A DNA stretch of 64,000 bases. It comes from Micromonospora coriariae (lineage in GTDB: Bacteria; Actinomycetota; Actinomycetes; Mycobacteriales; Micromonosporaceae). The position numbers and the translations under genes were made by a program. The notes under the pieces are model-generated. The model had not been told where the DNA came from. It saw nothing but the letters and a program-made list of their open reading frames with translations, and made no database searches. Shown piece after piece: positions 36,563-46,115 of the stretch. The DNA lies in the NCBI RefSeq assembly GCF_900091455.1, contig NZ_LT607412.1, positions 2,976,001 to 3,040,000 of the forward strand. Reading direction: 5' to 3'. Position 1 is the first letter of the stretch, and the number at the start of each line of letters is the position of its first letter.

Positions 36563-37897
36563 TCAGCGGGCCCGCTGACGGAACCGCCGCACCATCAACG
36601 CCGCGCCGGTGATCAGGGCGACGAGGAGCGCGGCCCCGGTCCACAGCCGCTCCGGCGCCGAATCGGCCTGCCCGCCCGCCGCCCGGGCCGTCCACCGGGT
36701 CTGCTGCCGGGGGGCGGTGAGACCGAGCGGGTCGCTGCCGGCGCCGGTCACCGGGTCGTTGTCGGCGGAACCGGGGGCCGGGCCGAAGCCGACCACGCCC
36801 GGCGACGTCTGGTCGTCCAACGGGTTGGCGGTCACCGGGGGGACCTGTGCGGTCAGCGCGGCCACCGGGTCCACCGCCCCGTACCCGAAGCGGTCGTCCC
36901 GCCCGGTCGGGCCGAGGTCGCGCGCGGTGGCCAGCAGCCGGTTGACCACCTCGCCGGCCGGCATCCGCGGATAGCGGGACCGCACCAGCGCGGCGGTGGC
37001 GGTCACCAGCGGCGCGGCGAAGCTGGTGCCCTGCACCCGCCAGTACCCGTCCGGGGACTTGGCGCCGACCAGCCCGGTGGCGGGTGCGGTCAGCACCGTC
37101 GCCCGCCCGGTGATCGAACCGGACCAGAGATTGTCGCTGCTGCGTTCCAGGCCGGCGACCGCGATCACGCCCGGTTCGCGCGCCGGATACCAGACCTTGG
37201 AGTTGCTGGAGGTGGCCAGGTTGCCGGTGCAGGCGACCACCACCACGTCCCGGGCGAACGCGTAGTCCAACGCCGCGGCCAGGGCGGGGCTGTCGCCGCT
37301 GCCGCCCAGCGACAGGTTGATCACGCTGGCGCCATGGTCGACCGCCCAACGCACACCCTGGGCGACGATCAACGCGTCGTCGTAGCGGTTCTCGTCGTCG
37401 AGCACGCGCACCGGCAGGATCCGGGCGTCCGGCGCCAGGCCGACCACGCCCCGCTTGTCGTCCTTCCGACCAGCGATCAGGCCGGCGACGGTGGTGCCGT
37501 GCCCCACCGGATCCGGCCCGGCGCCGCCGTCAGGGCCGACCAGATCGACGCCGGACAGCACCTGGCCGGCCAGGTCGGGATGCCGGGCGTCCACTCCGGA
37601 GTCGATCACCGCGACTGTCACACCCCGCCCGGTCGAGCTGCGCCAGGCTGTCTCGGCACGCAGCTCGTCGAGCTGCCACTGCTCGTCGCGGACCTGGTCG
37701 GTGCGGCTCACGCTGTCACCGGGGGCGAACACCACAGGTGCGCCGGCGAGCTGTCCGCCGGTGGCGGGCGCGGCGACGGGCGCGGCGGCGGGGGCCACGA
37801 CGGCGAGCACCGCCACCACACCGAGCAGCACCCGGCCGGTTGCCCGTCGGGCCGCTGCCGGACAGCTGTGCCGAACCCCAGTCACATCCTCAGCCAT
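36563..37897 (-). CDS. mycP: Mycosin, type VII secretion-associated subtilisin-like protease
   Basis: This 444-residue protein has a signal peptide (VLLGVVAVLAVVAPAAAPVAA). The S8 catalytic triad is Asp in VAVIDSGVD, His in GHGTTVAG and Ser in GTSFAAP. A Pro-rich stalk and a C-terminal membrane helix (LWTGAALLVALITGAALMV) with a basic tail follow. This layout is that of MycP proteases, which stabilise the type VII membrane complex and may trim substrates. It shares strand and neighbourhood with eccC, 74 nt away. A six-codon mini-frame precedes its start. Confidence 0.94.
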   Translation of the reverse strand: MAEDVTGVRHSCPAAARRATGRVLLGVVAVLAVVAPAAAPVAAPATGGQLAGAPVVFAPGDSVSRTDQVRDEQWQLDELRAETAWRSSTGRGVTVAVIDSGVDARHPDLAGQVLSGVDLVGPDGGAGPDPVGHGTTVAGLIAGRKDDKRGVVGLAPDARILPVRVLDDENRYDDALIVAQGVRWAVDHGASVINLSLGGSGDSPALAAALDYAFARDVVVVACTGNLATSSNSKVWYPAREPGVIAVAGLERSSDNLWSGSITGRATVLTAPATGLVGAKSPDGYWRVQGTSFAAPLVTATAALVRSRYPRMPAGEVVNRLLATARDLGPTGRDDRFGYGAVDPVAALTAQVPPVTANPLDDQTSPGVVGFGPAPGSADNDPVTGAGSDPLGLTAPRQQTRWTARAAGGQADSAPERLWTGAALLVALITGAALMVRRFRQRAR

Positions 37898-37930
37898 TCA
37901 TCCCGACGGAACCATGACGATCGGAGATTA
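37898..37930 (-). promoter_or_regulatory. mycP -10 box and five-residue leader frame
   Basis: On the minus strand -10 TAATCT (37925-37930) is followed 9 nt later by ATG 37915, which opens a frame encoding MVPSG. Its TGA directly abuts the mycP ATG (TGAATGG). The mycP start lacks a good ribosome binding site, so translation could be coupled to the mini-frame. This is inference. Confidence 0.35.
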
Positions 37931-37971
37931 CCGGTTTCCCCACCTGTCACGGGAGGAACTGGGGAGACACG

Positions 37972-40900
37972 TCACGGCGGCGGCAGCTGAGCGAGCTGGA
38001 CCAGGCGTACGCCCTCCCGCCGGGTGACCAACCGACCACGGCCCGGTGGCAGCGGCCCGGGCCGGACCGGGCCGACCAGCGCGCCCTCCTCCGGGCTGCC
38101 CGCCATCACCAGGCCGGCCGTGGACAGCTCCCGCAGTCGCTGCACGATGGACTCGTACTGGGCCCGGCCCGCGCCGCCGGAGCGGCGGGCCAGCACCAGG
38201 TGCAGGCCGACGTCGCGGGCGTGCGGCAGGTGCTCCTCAAGGGCCCGCAACGGGTTCGCCGGCCCGGCCGCCACCAGGTCGTAGTCGTCCACAAGCACGA
38301 AGAGCTCCGGCCCGGACCACCAGGACCGGTCGCGCAGCTGCTGCGGGGTGACCTCCGGCCCCGGAGCCCGCCGCTCCAGGTAGCCGGCCGCCGACTCGAC
38401 GAGGTCTGCGGTGTGCGCCGCAGCGGTGCCGTAGCCGATCAGGTGCGGCGTCTCGATGGCGCCGAGCAGGCTGCGCCGGTAGTCGACCAGGATCACCCGG
38501 GCCTGCTCCGGGGTGAACCGGGTGATGATCGAGGTGGCCAGCGCGCGCAGGAACGACGACTTGCCGCACTCCGCGTCCCCGAAGACCACGAAGTGCGGCT
38601 CGATGGCGAAGTCGAGCACCACCGGGCGCAGGTCCGCCTCGGCGATACCGATCGGCAGCCGCAACCCGGTCGTCGCCGCGAGATCCAGCTCGGCGTACGG
38701 CAGCACCGGCGGCAGCAGCCGCACCCGGGGCGCCGGACGGCCCGACCAACTGCCGGCGACCTGCTTGACCAGGTCGGCGGTGTCACCGCTCCCGGCGGCG
38801 AGCTGGGGTAGCGCGGTGAGGAAGTGCAGGCTCTCCGCGGTGACTCCCCGTCCGGACCGCTCCGGAACGTTCGCCGCCGCCCGCCGGGCCACCAGCGAGT
38901 CGGCCGGGTCGCCGAGGCGCAGCTCCAGCCGGGAGCCGAACAGGTCCCGGATCGCCGGCCGGAAGTCCAGCCAGCGCAGCGCCGTGGCCACCACGTGCAG
39001 CCCGTACGACAGGCCCCGGGTGGCCAGCTCGGTGACCAGTGGCTCCAGGTCGTCGTACTCGCCGCGCACAGTGGTCCAGCCGTCGATCACCAGGAACACG
39101 TCGCCGAACGGGTCGGCGCCCGGCTGGCTGGCCGCACCCGCCGCGGCCCGGCGCTGCCGATACGCGGCCATCGACTCCACACCCAGCTCGGCGAAGCGGC
39201 GTTCCCGATCGGCCAGCAGGGTGGTCATTTCGCCGACTGTGCGCCGCACCGCCGTCGGGTCGGCGCGGCCGGTCACCCCGCCCACGTGCGGCAGGTCGCG
39301 CAGTGCGGCCAGCCCTCCACCGCCGAAGTCGAGGCAGTAGATCTGCACCTCGGCCGGGGTGTGGGTGAGTGCCAGCGCGCAGATCAGCGTGCGCAGCGCG
39401 GTGGACTTGCCGCTCTGCGGCGCACCGACCACCGCGACGTGCCCGGCCGCGCCGTCCAGCGCCAGCCAGAGCAGGTCCCGACGCTGTTCCAGCGGCCTGT
39501 CCACCACGGCCACCGGCACCCCGAGCGCGCCGTGCAGCTCCGGGTTGCCCACGGTGAGCCCGCGCGCCGGGTCCATTTCGACCGGGCCGAGCAGATCGTC
39601 CAGGGCCGGCGGCTGGCCGAGCGGCGGGAGCCAGACCTGGTGCGCGGGCGGGCCCTGCCCGACGAGCCGGTCGACCAGCAGGTCGATCAGGGTCTCCCGG
39701 CCGCTCTCCTCCTCCGCCACGACGGGCGCGGTCGAGCTGACCGGCTCGGCGACGGGAACGACGTGGGTGGTGAAGGCGAGCAGGCGGGCACCGCCCCCGC
39801 CGGTGGCGCCGGTCGGCGTGGCCCGGCGGCGGACCGGGCCGGAGACGTACGCGGCCCGGAACCGGGCCAGCGGGTCCGTGCCGGCGCGCAGGTAGCCGTG
39901 GCCCGGCGAGCGGGGCAGCTCGTGCGCGTCCGGCACCCCGAGCACGGTCCTGGATTCCAGTGCGGAGAAGGTCCGCAGCCCGATCCGGTACGACAGGTGG
40001 GTGTCGAGCCCCCGCAGGCGTCCCTCCTCCAGGCGCTGGCTGGCGAGGAGCAGGTGCACGCCGAGTGACCGGCCCAGCCGGCCGATCTGCACGAACAGGT
40101 CGATGAAATCGGGTTTCGCGGAGAGCAGCTCGGAGAACTCGTCGCAGATCAGCAGCAGGGACGGCAGCGGGGCCAGCGGGCTGCCGGCCGCCCGGGCCCG
40201 TTCGTAGTCGCGCACGCTGGCGAAGTTGCCGGCGCGCCGCAGCAGCTCCTGGCGGCGGATCAGCTCCCCGTTTATCGCGTCCACCATCCGGTCGACCAGG
40301 GGCAGCGCGTCGGCCAGGTTGGTGATCACCGCAGCGGTGTGCGGCAGCCGGTCGAACGAGGCGAAGGTGGCGCCGCCCTTGAAATCGACAAGCACGAAGT
40401 TGAGCTGTTCGGAGCTGTGCGTGACGGCCAAACCCAGCACCAGCGTGCGCAGCAGCTCGGACTTGCCGGAGCCGGTGGCTCCGATGAGCAGGCCGTGCGG
40501 GCCCATCCCGTCCTGGGCGGACTCCTTGAGGTCCAGCTCGATGGCGCCGCCGTCGGCCCCCACCCCGATCGGCACCCGCAACCGGTCCCGGGCCGAGCGC
40601 GGCGTCCAGCCCTGCTCGGCGGTGAAGCTCTCCGGGTCGCCGAGGCCGAGCAGTTCGGGCAGGCCCAGCTCGGCCTGGAGCGGTGCGTCCGGGCCACGTG
40701 CCGCCCCGGCCAGGCGCAGTGGCGCCACCCGTCGGGCGACCGCCTCGGCGTCGGCGGGGTCGAGCTGGTCGGCGGTGCCCACCTCGGCGTGCCCCTCGAG
40801 CGACCAGGAGTGCAGCCGCCGGCCGCGTAGCTCCAGCAGCAGCGCGTACCGGTCGAGCAGGCGCGGCGGCGGGGTGTCCAGGTCCAGGATGGTGACCGCG

Positions 40901-41955
40901 TCGATGCCGCCGTCGCCGGTCAGGTCGGTGGCACCGGTCAGGTCGCCCCCGTCGAGGACCACCACCACGTGCGGGCCGTCGGTGGCCGGGCCGGCCGGGC
41001 TGAACCGGGACCGGCTGGTCAGCACGTCTCCGAGCAGTCGTTCCAGCTCGGCGGCGGAGCTGCTGACCAGCCGGACCGGGCCGAGCGCGTCGGTGCGGCC
41101 GGGATGGTGGGCGTGCGGGAGCCACTTCACCCACTCCCAGACGGCCCGGCGTTCCGGCCCGGCGCAGATCGCGACCAGCAGCTCGTCGGGCGCGTGGAAG
41201 ACGGCCAACTGGGTCAGCACCGCCCGGACCAGCGCCTGTGCGGCCTGGTCACCGGTGGGCGGACCGTTGGTGGCCGGGCCGCTGGCGGAACGGCCGCCGG
41301 CCCGCACGTACACCCGGGCGAAGCTGCGCAGCGACAGCGCCACCGGCAGGTCCGGCACCACGGAGTACGCGTCCAGAAAGCGGCGCAGCGCGCCGGCGGT
41401 CATCGGTTCCAGCTCCTCCAGCGGTCGGGTGACCGGTGGGACGAGTGGGGTGGCCAGCGTCTGCGGACCGACGGCGACCCGGACCACCGCGAAGTCCGGG
41501 TCGGCGGGACGCCGCTCCCAGACCCGGTGGCTGTCCACCGTCGACCACAGTCGACCCGGGTCCGGGTGCCGGTAGTAGAGCCCGGCCCGCTGCCGCTCGA
41601 CGGTCTGCCGGACCCGGCGGCGCAGCGTGGCCAGGTGGCGCAGGTACTCCCGGCGGGCAGCCATCATCTCGGACTTCTTGGGGGTGCCCGAGGCGCTGCC
41701 CCAGGAGGTCACCAGCATCGCCAACGAGGAGAGCCCGAACATCCCGCCCACCACGTACGAGTAGGCGCCGCCGCCGCGGCCGAACATCATCGCCATCGCC
41801 ACAGTGCCGCCGAGCATGGGCAGCAGCATGAGCATCTGCTGCCACCGTCCACCGGTCACCGCGGGGATCTCCGGCGGTGCCTCGACCGGTAGCTCACCTG
41901 CCGGGATCTCCGGCGCCGGCCGCCGAGGCGGACGCTTGATGACGACTGTGGACAC
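37972..41955 (-). CDS. eccC: EccC, fused three-ATPase type VII secretion motor
   Basis: This 1327-residue FtsK/SpoIIIE-type motor equals EccCa plus EccCb in one chain. Two membrane helices lie at about 37-95. Walker A motifs occur at about 490 (GATGSGKSE), 840 (GAPQSGKST) and 1122 (GDAECGKSS), all with the lysine. Only the first domain has a full DE Walker B (LLICDEFSELL), which fits it being the main catalytic one. The second and third have VIDGW and VDDYD. EccC recognises WXG100 substrates and drives export. GTG 41955 follows GGAGG. It is divergent from eccD with 101 nt between. Confidence 0.96.
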   Translation of the reverse strand: MSTVVIKRPPRRPAPEIPAGELPVEAPPEIPAVTGGRWQQMLMLLPMLGGTVAMAMMFGRGGGAYSYVVGGMFGLSSLAMLVTSWGSASGTPKKSEMMAARREYLRHLATLRRRVRQTVERQRAGLYYRHPDPGRLWSTVDSHRVWERRPADPDFAVVRVAVGPQTLATPLVPPVTRPLEELEPMTAGALRRFLDAYSVVPDLPVALSLRSFARVYVRAGGRSASGPATNGPPTGDQAAQALVRAVLTQLAVFHAPDELLVAICAGPERRAVWEWVKWLPHAHHPGRTDALGPVRLVSSSAAELERLLGDVLTSRSRFSPAGPATDGPHVVVVLDGGDLTGATDLTGDGGIDAVTILDLDTPPPRLLDRYALLLELRGRRLHSWSLEGHAEVGTADQLDPADAEAVARRVAPLRLAGAARGPDAPLQAELGLPELLGLGDPESFTAEQGWTPRSARDRLRVPIGVGADGGAIELDLKESAQDGMGPHGLLIGATGSGKSELLRTLVLGLAVTHSSEQLNFVLVDFKGGATFASFDRLPHTAAVITNLADALPLVDRMVDAINGELIRRQELLRRAGNFASVRDYERARAAGSPLAPLPSLLLICDEFSELLSAKPDFIDLFVQIGRLGRSLGVHLLLASQRLEEGRLRGLDTHLSYRIGLRTFSALESRTVLGVPDAHELPRSPGHGYLRAGTDPLARFRAAYVSGPVRRRATPTGATGGGGARLLAFTTHVVPVAEPVSSTAPVVAEEESGRETLIDLLVDRLVGQGPPAHQVWLPPLGQPPALDDLLGPVEMDPARGLTVGNPELHGALGVPVAVVDRPLEQRRDLLWLALDGAAGHVAVVGAPQSGKSTALRTLICALALTHTPAEVQIYCLDFGGGGLAALRDLPHVGGVTGRADPTAVRRTVGEMTTLLADRERRFAELGVESMAAYRQRRAAAGAASQPGADPFGDVFLVIDGWTTVRGEYDDLEPLVTELATRGLSYGLHVVATALRWLDFRPAIRDLFGSRLELRLGDPADSLVARRAAANVPERSGRGVTAESLHFLTALPQLAAGSGDTADLVKQVAGSWSGRPAPRVRLLPPVLPYAELDLAATTGLRLPIGIAEADLRPVVLDFAIEPHFVVFGDAECGKSSFLRALATSIITRFTPEQARVILVDYRRSLLGAIETPHLIGYGTAAAHTADLVESAAGYLERRAPGPEVTPQQLRDRSWWSGPELFVLVDDYDLVAAGPANPLRALEEHLPHARDVGLHLVLARRSGGAGRAQYESIVQRLRELSTAGLVMAGSPEEGALVGPVRPGPLPPGRGRLVTRREGVRLVQLAQLPPP

Positions 41956-42056
41956 TCGGCCTCCTGACTGCGCTGGGTAACCCGAGCCTGGCTCATGGTA
42001 GGTAAAGTCCTGTCGTCCGCGCAGCCTCCGATCCCCCTCGATATGGAGATCAGTCG

Positions 42057-43460
42057 ATGACAACCGGGCTGGCCCGCGTCACCATCAGCGCGCCGCAACG
42101 GCGGGTGGACGTCGCCCTGCCGGAGCAGGTGCCCCTGGCCGAGCTGTTGCCCGACGTGCTCCGACACGCCGGTGAAGGGTTGGCCGACGACGGCGAACGG
42201 CACGGCGGCTGGGTGCTGCGCCGCACCGACGGCGCCCTGCTGGTGACCGCTCAGGCGCTGTTGCCGCAGGGGGTCCGCGACGGTGAGGTACTGCACCTGG
42301 TGCCGGCCCGCGCCCACTGGCCCGAGCTGGAGTACGACGACGTGGTGGAGGCGATCGCCGACGGCGCCCGTCGCCGCGGCGGCGCCTGGTCGCCCACCGC
42401 CACCCGGGCGGCCGGTCTGGCCGGCGCCGCGGTGCCGCTCGCCGTCGGGCTGCTCGCCCTGCTCGTCGGTGGTCCGGCGTACCGCGGCGGCTGGCTGGCG
42501 GCGGCCGTGGTGGCGGTGCTGCTCACGGTGGCCGGGACGATCGCCTCCCGTGCCAACGGCGACGGCGCCGCCGGGGCGACCCTCGGCGGCTACGCCCTGC
42601 CGTACGCGTTCGTGGCCGGCGCCCTCGCGGTCGGCTCGGGCGACCCGGTCGGCTTCTTCGGGCCGGCGCGCTGGGTCGGCGCGCCCGAACTGCTGGCCGG
42701 TTCGGTGGCGCTTCTGCTGGTCGCCCTGCTCGGGCTGCTCGGGGTGGCCAGCCGGCTGCGGGTCTTCGTGGCCGGTGTCACGGTCGGGCTGGTCGGCGCC
42801 GGGGCGGCGCTCGGCGGACTGCTGCTGACCCCGGCGGGCACGGCGGCGGTGCTGCTCAGCGCGTTGGTCTTCGCCGTCGGGGCGATCCCGCTGCTGGCCA
42901 TCCGGCTGGGCAAGCTGCCGTTGCCGCCGGTCACCCTGCCGGCCGCCGCCCCCACCGTGGAGCCGGAGCGGGCCCGGGACCTGCCGGACCAGGGCCGGGT
43001 GCATGCGGCGGTGACCCGCACCGAGGAGATGCTCACCGGGATGCTGCTCGGGCACGCGCTGCTGGCCGTGGCCGCGGCGGCGGTGCTGGGGGTGGCCGGC
43101 GGCACCGCCGGCCGGGTGCTGGTGGCGGTGACCTCGGCCGTGCTGCTGCTGCGGTCCCGGCTGTTCGTCGCGCTGCGGCACCGGGTACCCACGGTGCTCG
43201 CCGGTCTGGCCGGCTACGCGGTGCTGGGCACGGTGCTCGCCGGGCGGGCCGACGACGCCGGGCGGCTGGCGCTGGTCCTCGGCGGGGCGGCGCTGGCCCT
43301 GGTGGCCGTCGCGGCCGGCACCGGGTACGCCCGCCGGCCGGTCTCGCCGTACCTGGGCAGGACCGCGGACCTGACCGACACGGCGCTGGTGGTCGCCGTG
43401 GTGCCGGTCGCCTGCGCGGTGCTCGACCTGTACGACCGGGCCCGGGGGCTGCTCGGTTGA
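42057..43460 (+). CDS. eccD: EccD, type VII secretion membrane channel protein
   Basis: This 467-residue protein has an N-terminal ubiquitin-like domain of about 90 residues (VTISAPQRRVDVALPEQVPL to GEVLHLVPARAHWPE). About eleven hydrophobic helices follow to the C-terminus, the layout of EccD, which lines the membrane part of the complex. ATG 42057 follows GGAGAT. The stop sits inside a strong hairpin. With eccC and mycP it makes a three-gene core; eccB, eccE and esx genes are not in the window. Confidence 0.93.
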   Translation: MTTGLARVTISAPQRRVDVALPEQVPLAELLPDVLRHAGEGLADDGERHGGWVLRRTDGALLVTAQALLPQGVRDGEVLHLVPARAHWPELEYDDVVEAIADGARRRGGAWSPTATRAAGLAGAAVPLAVGLLALLVGGPAYRGGWLAAAVVAVLLTVAGTIASRANGDGAAGATLGGYALPYAFVAGALAVGSGDPVGFFGPARWVGAPELLAGSVALLLVALLGLLGVASRLRVFVAGVTVGLVGAGAALGGLLLTPAGTAAVLLSALVFAVGAIPLLAIRLGKLPLPPVTLPAAAPTVEPERARDLPDQGRVHAAVTRTEEMLTGMLLGHALLAVAAAAVLGVAGGTAGRVLVAVTSAVLLLRSRLFVALRHRVPTVLAGLAGYAVLGTVLAGRADDAGRLALVLGGAALALVAVAAGTGYARRPVSPYLGRTADLTDTALVVAVVPVACAVLDLYDRARGLLG

Positions 43461-43472
43461 GCGGCCCCCGGG
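43441..43472. terminator. Terminator hairpin overlapping the eccD stop
   Basis: CCCGGGGGCTGCTC and GAGCGGCCCCCGGG pair at 13 of 14 positions with a GGTT loop. The hairpin spans the eccD stop codon and lies before the convergent ppa stop. Confidence 0.7.
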
Positions 43473-43491
43473 CCCGGCACGTCAGCGTTCG

Positions 43492-43998
43492 TCAGTGCGC
43501 GGCTTCGCCGCGCGCCTCGGCGTCCCGGGCCCGCTTGTAGGAGGCGTGGATCTCAGCCTCGGCCTCGGTGCGGCCGACCCAGGTCGCGCCCTCCACCGAC
43601 TTGCCGGGCTCCAGGTCCTTGTACACCTCGAAGAAGTGCTGGATCTCCAGCCGGTCGAACTCGCCCAGGTGGTGGATGTCGCGCAGGTGCTCCTGGCGGG
43701 GGTCCTCGTAGGGCACGCAGAGGACCTTGTCGTCGCCGCCCTTTTCGTCCGTCATCCGGAACATGCCGATGGTGCGGCAGCGGATCAGGCAGCCCGGGAA
43801 GGTCGGCTCGGGGACCAGCACCAGGGCGTCCAGCGGGTCGCCGTCCTCGCCCAGTGTGCCCTCGATGAACCCGTAGTCCGCCGGGTACTGGGTGGAGGTG
43901 AAGAGGGTGCGATCCAGCCGGATCCGGCCGGTCTTGTGGTCCACCTCGTACTTGTTCCGGTGACCTTTGGGGATCTCAACCGTCACGTCGAAATCCAT
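43492..43998 (-). CDS. ppa: Inorganic pyrophosphatase (family I)
   Basis: This 168-residue soluble pyrophosphatase has the signature [12 protein letters not shown] with the metal aspartates, an early [13 protein letters not shown], and [17 protein letters not shown]. It hydrolyses pyrophosphate from biosynthetic reactions. ATG 43998 is chosen because GAGGGAG lies at proper spacing before it; a GTG two codons upstream is too close to that site. It is divergent from dacB, as ppa and Rv3627c are in M. tuberculosis. Confidence 0.96.
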   Translation of the reverse strand: MDFDVTVEIPKGHRNKYEVDHKTGRIRLDRTLFTSTQYPADYGFIEGTLGEDGDPLDALVLVPEPTFPGCLIRCRTIGMFRMTDEKGGDDKVLCVPYEDPRQEHLRDIHHLGEFDRLEIQHFFEVYKDLEPGKSVEGATWVGRTEAEAEIHASYKRARDAEARGEAAH

Positions 43999-44097
43999 CT
44001 GCACGCTCCCTCGTCTGCCCACGCTGGCTAACGGAAACCACTGGCGGCCCACTCGGACAGGTGAATGCCCACCCGCCGACTCCGGCCGCCGCATAGT

Positions 44098-44116
44098 CTT
44101 CGGACCGAAGTAGTGT
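44098..44116 (+). promoter_or_regulatory. Palindrome and -10 box in the ppa/dacB gap
   Basis: CTTCGGACCGAAG (44098-44110) is a 13-nt perfect palindrome with a central A, followed directly by TAGTGT (44111-44116), a likely -10 box for dacB. A regulator bound here could block dacB and perhaps ppa transcription. Confidence 0.35.
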
Positions 44117-44152
44117 CACCCAAGCCGATTTTCGCTGGGGGAGGAGGGGGTC

Positions 44153-46024
44153 GTGGGGAGGGAAGATTCACACTACCGCCCGGACGGGGGCGCCGCGCGC
44201 GGTACCGGACGATCCGGCTCCGGTGGTGCCACCGGTCGGGTCCCGGTGCCCGACGCCCACCTCCCTCGGGCGGCGGAGCCGCCGCCTCCGGCACCGGACG
44301 CGGTTCCCGACCGACCCCCGCCGTTGCCCTGGCGCCCGCCCGCGGGGTCGGCTCCCGTGGGCCCGAACGCCGGTCGCTTCCCGACCCTCGACGGCAACCG
44401 GCCGACGAGCGCCCCGCCGAGCGGGAGGGCTGCGATCCCGACCAGCCCGGCCCCGGGCCACCCGCCGTCCGGCGGCGAGTCGACAATCCCGATCCCGACC
44501 GGCGTCCCACCGCTGGGCCCGCCGATCTCCGCGCTGCCCGCGTCCGGCGGCGCCGCGTCGCCTCCCGCGCCCACCGGTGCCGCACCGCTGCCCACGCCCG
44601 CCGCGCCGCGCCGGCGGCTGCCGGTGGTGCTGGGCCTGGTGCTGCTGCTGGTGCTCGCCGGCGTCGGGGTCGGCCTGACCCGGCCCGGCCCGGTCGCCGG
44701 ATGGCTGGGCGACGACGCCGGGCCGGCCCGGAACTCCGCCGGGGCGACCCCGGAGCCCGACCCGGCGGACGTGCTCGCCGGCCCGGACCCGAACGCCCCC
44801 CTGCCCAGCGCCGACGGGGTACGCGCCGCACTGGACCCGCTGGTCGGGGTGGCCGACCTGGGTGACCGGGTGAACGTCTCGGTGGCCGACGTGACCTCCG
44901 GCCACACGCTGTTCGCCAAGGGGGCGGACGACGGGACGGTGCCCGCCTCGGTGACCAAGCTGGTGACGGCTGTGACCGTGCTGGCCGCCCGTGGCCCCGC
45001 GTACCGGATCCCCACCCGGGCCGTGGCCGGCGCCCAGCCCGGTGAGGTGGTGATCGTCGGTGCGGGCGACCCCACGGTCGCGGTCGACAAGAAGGGCTAC
45101 TACCCGGGCGCGGCACGCCTCGACGACCTGGCCGCCCAGGTGCGTACCGCGCTCGGCGGCGTCGCCCCGACCAGGGTCATCGTCGACGGCTCGATCTACT
45201 CCGGCCCGGTCTACGGCCCGGGTTGGGACGACGACATCCCCACCGGCGGGTCCGGCGGGGCGGTGACCGCGTTGACGGCCGACGGGGCGCGCAGGGACCC
45301 GGGCGTCGGGCAGGGTGCCGCCGAGCGGTTCGCTGAGCCGGACCTGGCCGCCGGCCGGTCGTTCGCGCGGCTGCTCGGCGTACCGACCGACGCCGTCAAG
45401 CGCGGCACGGCCCCGGCCGCGGCCGCCGGTGGCGCCGCCCCGGCACCCGGCAGCGAGCTGGGCGTGGTGCAGTCGCCGCCGCTGATCCGGCTGGTCGACA
45501 TCATGATCAGCGAGAGTGACAATCTGCTGGCCGAGGCGCTGGCACGGCAGGTCGCGCTGGCCCGCAACCAGCCGGCGTCGTTCGACGGGGCCGCCGCGGC
45601 GATGGACGCCCAGGTGGCCGAGCTGGGCCTGCCCGCCGACGAGATCACCCTCTCCGACGGCAGCGGGCTGTCCCGCCGCAACCGGATCAGCCCGTCCCTG
45701 CTGACCGACCTGGTCCGGCTGGCCGCCAGCCCCGACCATCCGGAGCTGGCGGGGGTCTTCGGCGGCCTGCCGGTGGGCGGCTGGTCCGGCACCCTGGGCG
45801 ACCGCTACCGCAACGCCCCCGGCACCGGTGCCGGTGCGGGCACCGTGCGGGCGAAGACAGGCACGCTGACCGGTGTGCACGCCATCGCGGGCCTGGTCAC
45901 CACGGCCGACGGCCGGCTGCTCACCTTCGCGGTGCTCACCGACAAGGTGCCCGGCGGGAAGGAGACCGCCCAGCCGGCGCTGGACCGGATCGCCGCCGCG
46001 CTGGCGAACTGCGGCTGTAGCTGA
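44153..46024 (+). CDS. dacB: D-alanyl-D-alanine carboxypeptidase/endopeptidase (PBP4 type)
   Basis: This 623-residue protein starts at GTG behind GGAGGAGGGGG. It opens with about 150 residues of Pro/Gly/Ala-rich cytoplasmic sequence, then has a membrane helix (LPVVLGLVLLLVLAGVGVGL) and the S13 peptidase. The active-site serine is in PASVTKL at about 265, the second motif is SDN in ISESDNLLAEAL, and the KTG box is in RAKTGTLTGVH. It trims or cleaves cross-links in peptidoglycan. The long disordered cytoplasmic tail is unusual for PBP4 and may bind cytoplasmic division or regulatory proteins (inference). It corresponds to Rv3627c by position. Confidence 0.92.
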   Translation: MGREDSHYRPDGGAARGTGRSGSGGATGRVPVPDAHLPRAAEPPPPAPDAVPDRPPPLPWRPPAGSAPVGPNAGRFPTLDGNRPTSAPPSGRAAIPTSPAPGHPPSGGESTIPIPTGVPPLGPPISALPASGGAASPPAPTGAAPLPTPAAPRRRLPVVLGLVLLLVLAGVGVGLTRPGPVAGWLGDDAGPARNSAGATPEPDPADVLAGPDPNAPLPSADGVRAALDPLVGVADLGDRVNVSVADVTSGHTLFAKGADDGTVPASVTKLVTAVTVLAARGPAYRIPTRAVAGAQPGEVVIVGAGDPTVAVDKKGYYPGAARLDDLAAQVRTALGGVAPTRVIVDGSIYSGPVYGPGWDDDIPTGGSGGAVTALTADGARRDPGVGQGAAERFAEPDLAAGRSFARLLGVPTDAVKRGTAPAAAAGGAAPAPGSELGVVQSPPLIRLVDIMISESDNLLAEALARQVALARNQPASFDGAAAAMDAQVAELGLPADEITLSDGSGLSRRNRISPSLLTDLVRLAASPDHPELAGVFGGLPVGGWSGTLGDRYRNAPGTGAGAGTVRAKTGTLTGVHAIAGLVTTADGRLLTFAVLTDKVPGGKETAQPALDRIAAALANCGCS

Positions 46025-46103
46025 CCGTCGCAGGCACGGGTCTGCGGTCGGCGTGCGGCCGCGACCACCGTCGCGAGCCCGGGCCGGGGTGTTGCGGCGC
46101 GGG

Positions 46104-46109
46104 TACGGT
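46104..46109 (+). promoter_or_regulatory. -10 box of the metalloprotease gene (leaderless)
   Basis: TACGGT ends 6 nt before ATG 46116 with no ribosome binding site. Confidence 0.5.
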
Positions 46110-46115
46110 GGGTCC

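Noticed and set aside
38824..40068. Open frame of over 400 codons opposite eccC
   Set aside because: Low-complexity Arg/Gly/Val/Gln-rich shadow of the conserved EccC frame.
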